From Rhizobium metallidurans (GTDB lineage Bacteria > Pseudomonadota > Alphaproteobacteria > Rhizobiales > Rhizobiaceae): 64,000 bases of DNA. Of the stretch, positions 63,671-64,000 are shown piece by piece. Position 1 is the first letter of the stretch, and each line of letters begins with the position of its first letter. The position numbers and the translations under genes are program-made. Below the pieces are notes generated by a model that was not told the origin of the DNA, ran no database searches, and worked only from the letters and a program-made list of their open reading frames with translations. The stretch covers positions 434,001-498,000 of the forward strand of contig NZ_JACIDW010000002.1 of assembly GCF_014196505.1 (NCBI RefSeq). The letters are read 5' to 3'.

Positions 63671-64000
63671 CTATTTTACGCGATCTGAAAGCCGGGCGAG
63701 CAATGTCGCCCGGTCGGAGGCGAAGTTCTCCTCCACCCACTGATGCTCCAGAGCGGCCAGCGTCTCACCCACCTGCCGGCCGGCGGCGATCCCTGCCGCC
63801 ATCACATCCCCGCCATTCACTGGAAAACTCGGCTTCACCCAGGCATTGGCATGGTCGAGCAGCCTGTTCAGCCGCGCCGATCGCGCCATCTCCGCCATGT
63901 CGCCCTCGGCCTTGCCCCGCGCCACCGCGAGCGCCAGCCGCAGCCGCGTCGTGATGCCCTCGGCGCTGTTGCGATAAAGCAGACGGTCGAAGGCCGCCAT
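63671..64000 (-). CDS. cca: CCA tRNA nucleotidyltransferase, C-terminal part (gene continues beyond the window)
   Basis: The minus-strand frame is open to the window edge and encodes the last ~109 residues. The helical C-terminal domain of class II poly(A) polymerase/CCA enzymes is visible: LLYRNSAEGITTRLRLALA, then FPVNGGDVMAAGIAAGRQVG and ETLAALEHQWVEENF. It adds CCA to tRNA 3' ends. The catalytic nucleotidyltransferase part lies outside. Confidence 0.8.
   Translation of the reverse strand: MAAFDRLLYRNSAEGITTRLRLALAVARGKAEGDMAEMARSARLNRLLDHANAWVKPSFPVNGGDVMAAGIAAGRQVGETLAALEHQWVEENFASDRATLLARLSDRVK

Overview
The window is a GC-rich stretch of alphaproteobacterial chromosome, almost certainly from the order Rhizobiales and most like Rhizobiaceae (Rhizobium, Agrobacterium, Sinorhizobium or Ciceribacter-like). 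The main evidence is the order greA - lpsB - lrp - trxB - lsrB - twin AbcR small RNAs - ArsR regulator, which I recall from Sinorhizobium meliloti and Agrobacterium. Supporting signs are a BA14K-family protein, a y4hA-type ion antiporter, a RIME-like intergenic repeat, an alphaproteobacterial LexA box (GTTC-N7-GTTC), and petABC, trmL and hemF close together. It reads as core chromosome. I saw no IS element, prophage, CRISPR array, rRNA or tRNA.

Layout. 1-5.9 kb: end of carB, a DUF2235 hydrolase, a VOC protein, a small AT-rich membrane-protein gene, and a two-gene DNA repair operon (radical SAM protein plus UdgX fusion) behind a probable SOS box. 6-11.1 kb: greA, lpsB, lrp, trxB, lsrB, two tandem AbcR RNAs and an ArsR regulator. 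11.2-16.9 kb: Old Yellow Enzyme, APH(6)-like kinase, SDR/LysR divergent pair, DUF2188 and a CaCA antiporter. 17-23.6 kb: aspartate aminotransferase, PQQ-type sugar dehydrogenase, EamA transporter, cold-shock protein, BA14K protein, MBL hydrolase and SH3 protein. 23.9-27.2 kb: MarR regulator, OmpR-type response regulator and histidine kinase (petP-petR-like) behind a perfect 13-bp inverted repeat, then a DUF1349 protein. 27.2-29.6 kb: csaA, proC, ybjN and ubiK. 29.7-33.8 kb: lgt - midA - pgeF - M24-fold protein.

33.9-37.9 kb: lipoprotein, prs, a two-domain Kazal lipoprotein and a large periplasmic protein. 38-45 kb: two large GGDEF-EAL proteins flanking rplY, the second followed by a periplasmic binding protein. 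45.2-50.5 kb: pth, clpS, ychF, a RIME-like repeat, a polytopic membrane protein, two MaoC hydratases and apt. 50.6-53.4 kb: petABC (cytochrome bc1). 53.7-59 kb: a membrane-anchored endonuclease/exonuclease/phosphatase protein and two paralogous ABC exporters with an RHH protein between them. 59.2-64 kb: trmL, a Na/Pi symporter, hemF, small DUF proteins and the end of cca.

The most interesting points are regulatory. (1) The inverted repeat in front of petP shares a 10-bp core with the region just upstream of petA, which suggests direct control of bc1 by this MarR/two-component locus. (2) The two AbcR genes carry the same 12-bp box at exactly the same distance from their -35 elements, a candidate LsrB/VtlR site. 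(3) The UdgX/radical-SAM operon has an SOS box over its promoter. Other leads are an M24-fold protein that has lost all five metal ligands, a sharp codon-usage switch inside hemF, a perfect inverted repeat over the greA promoter, and a bacterial Kazal lipoprotein.

Where the longest open frame runs past the probable translation start, coordinates are trimmed to the start best supported by a ribosome-binding site and family alignment, and this is stated in the entry.
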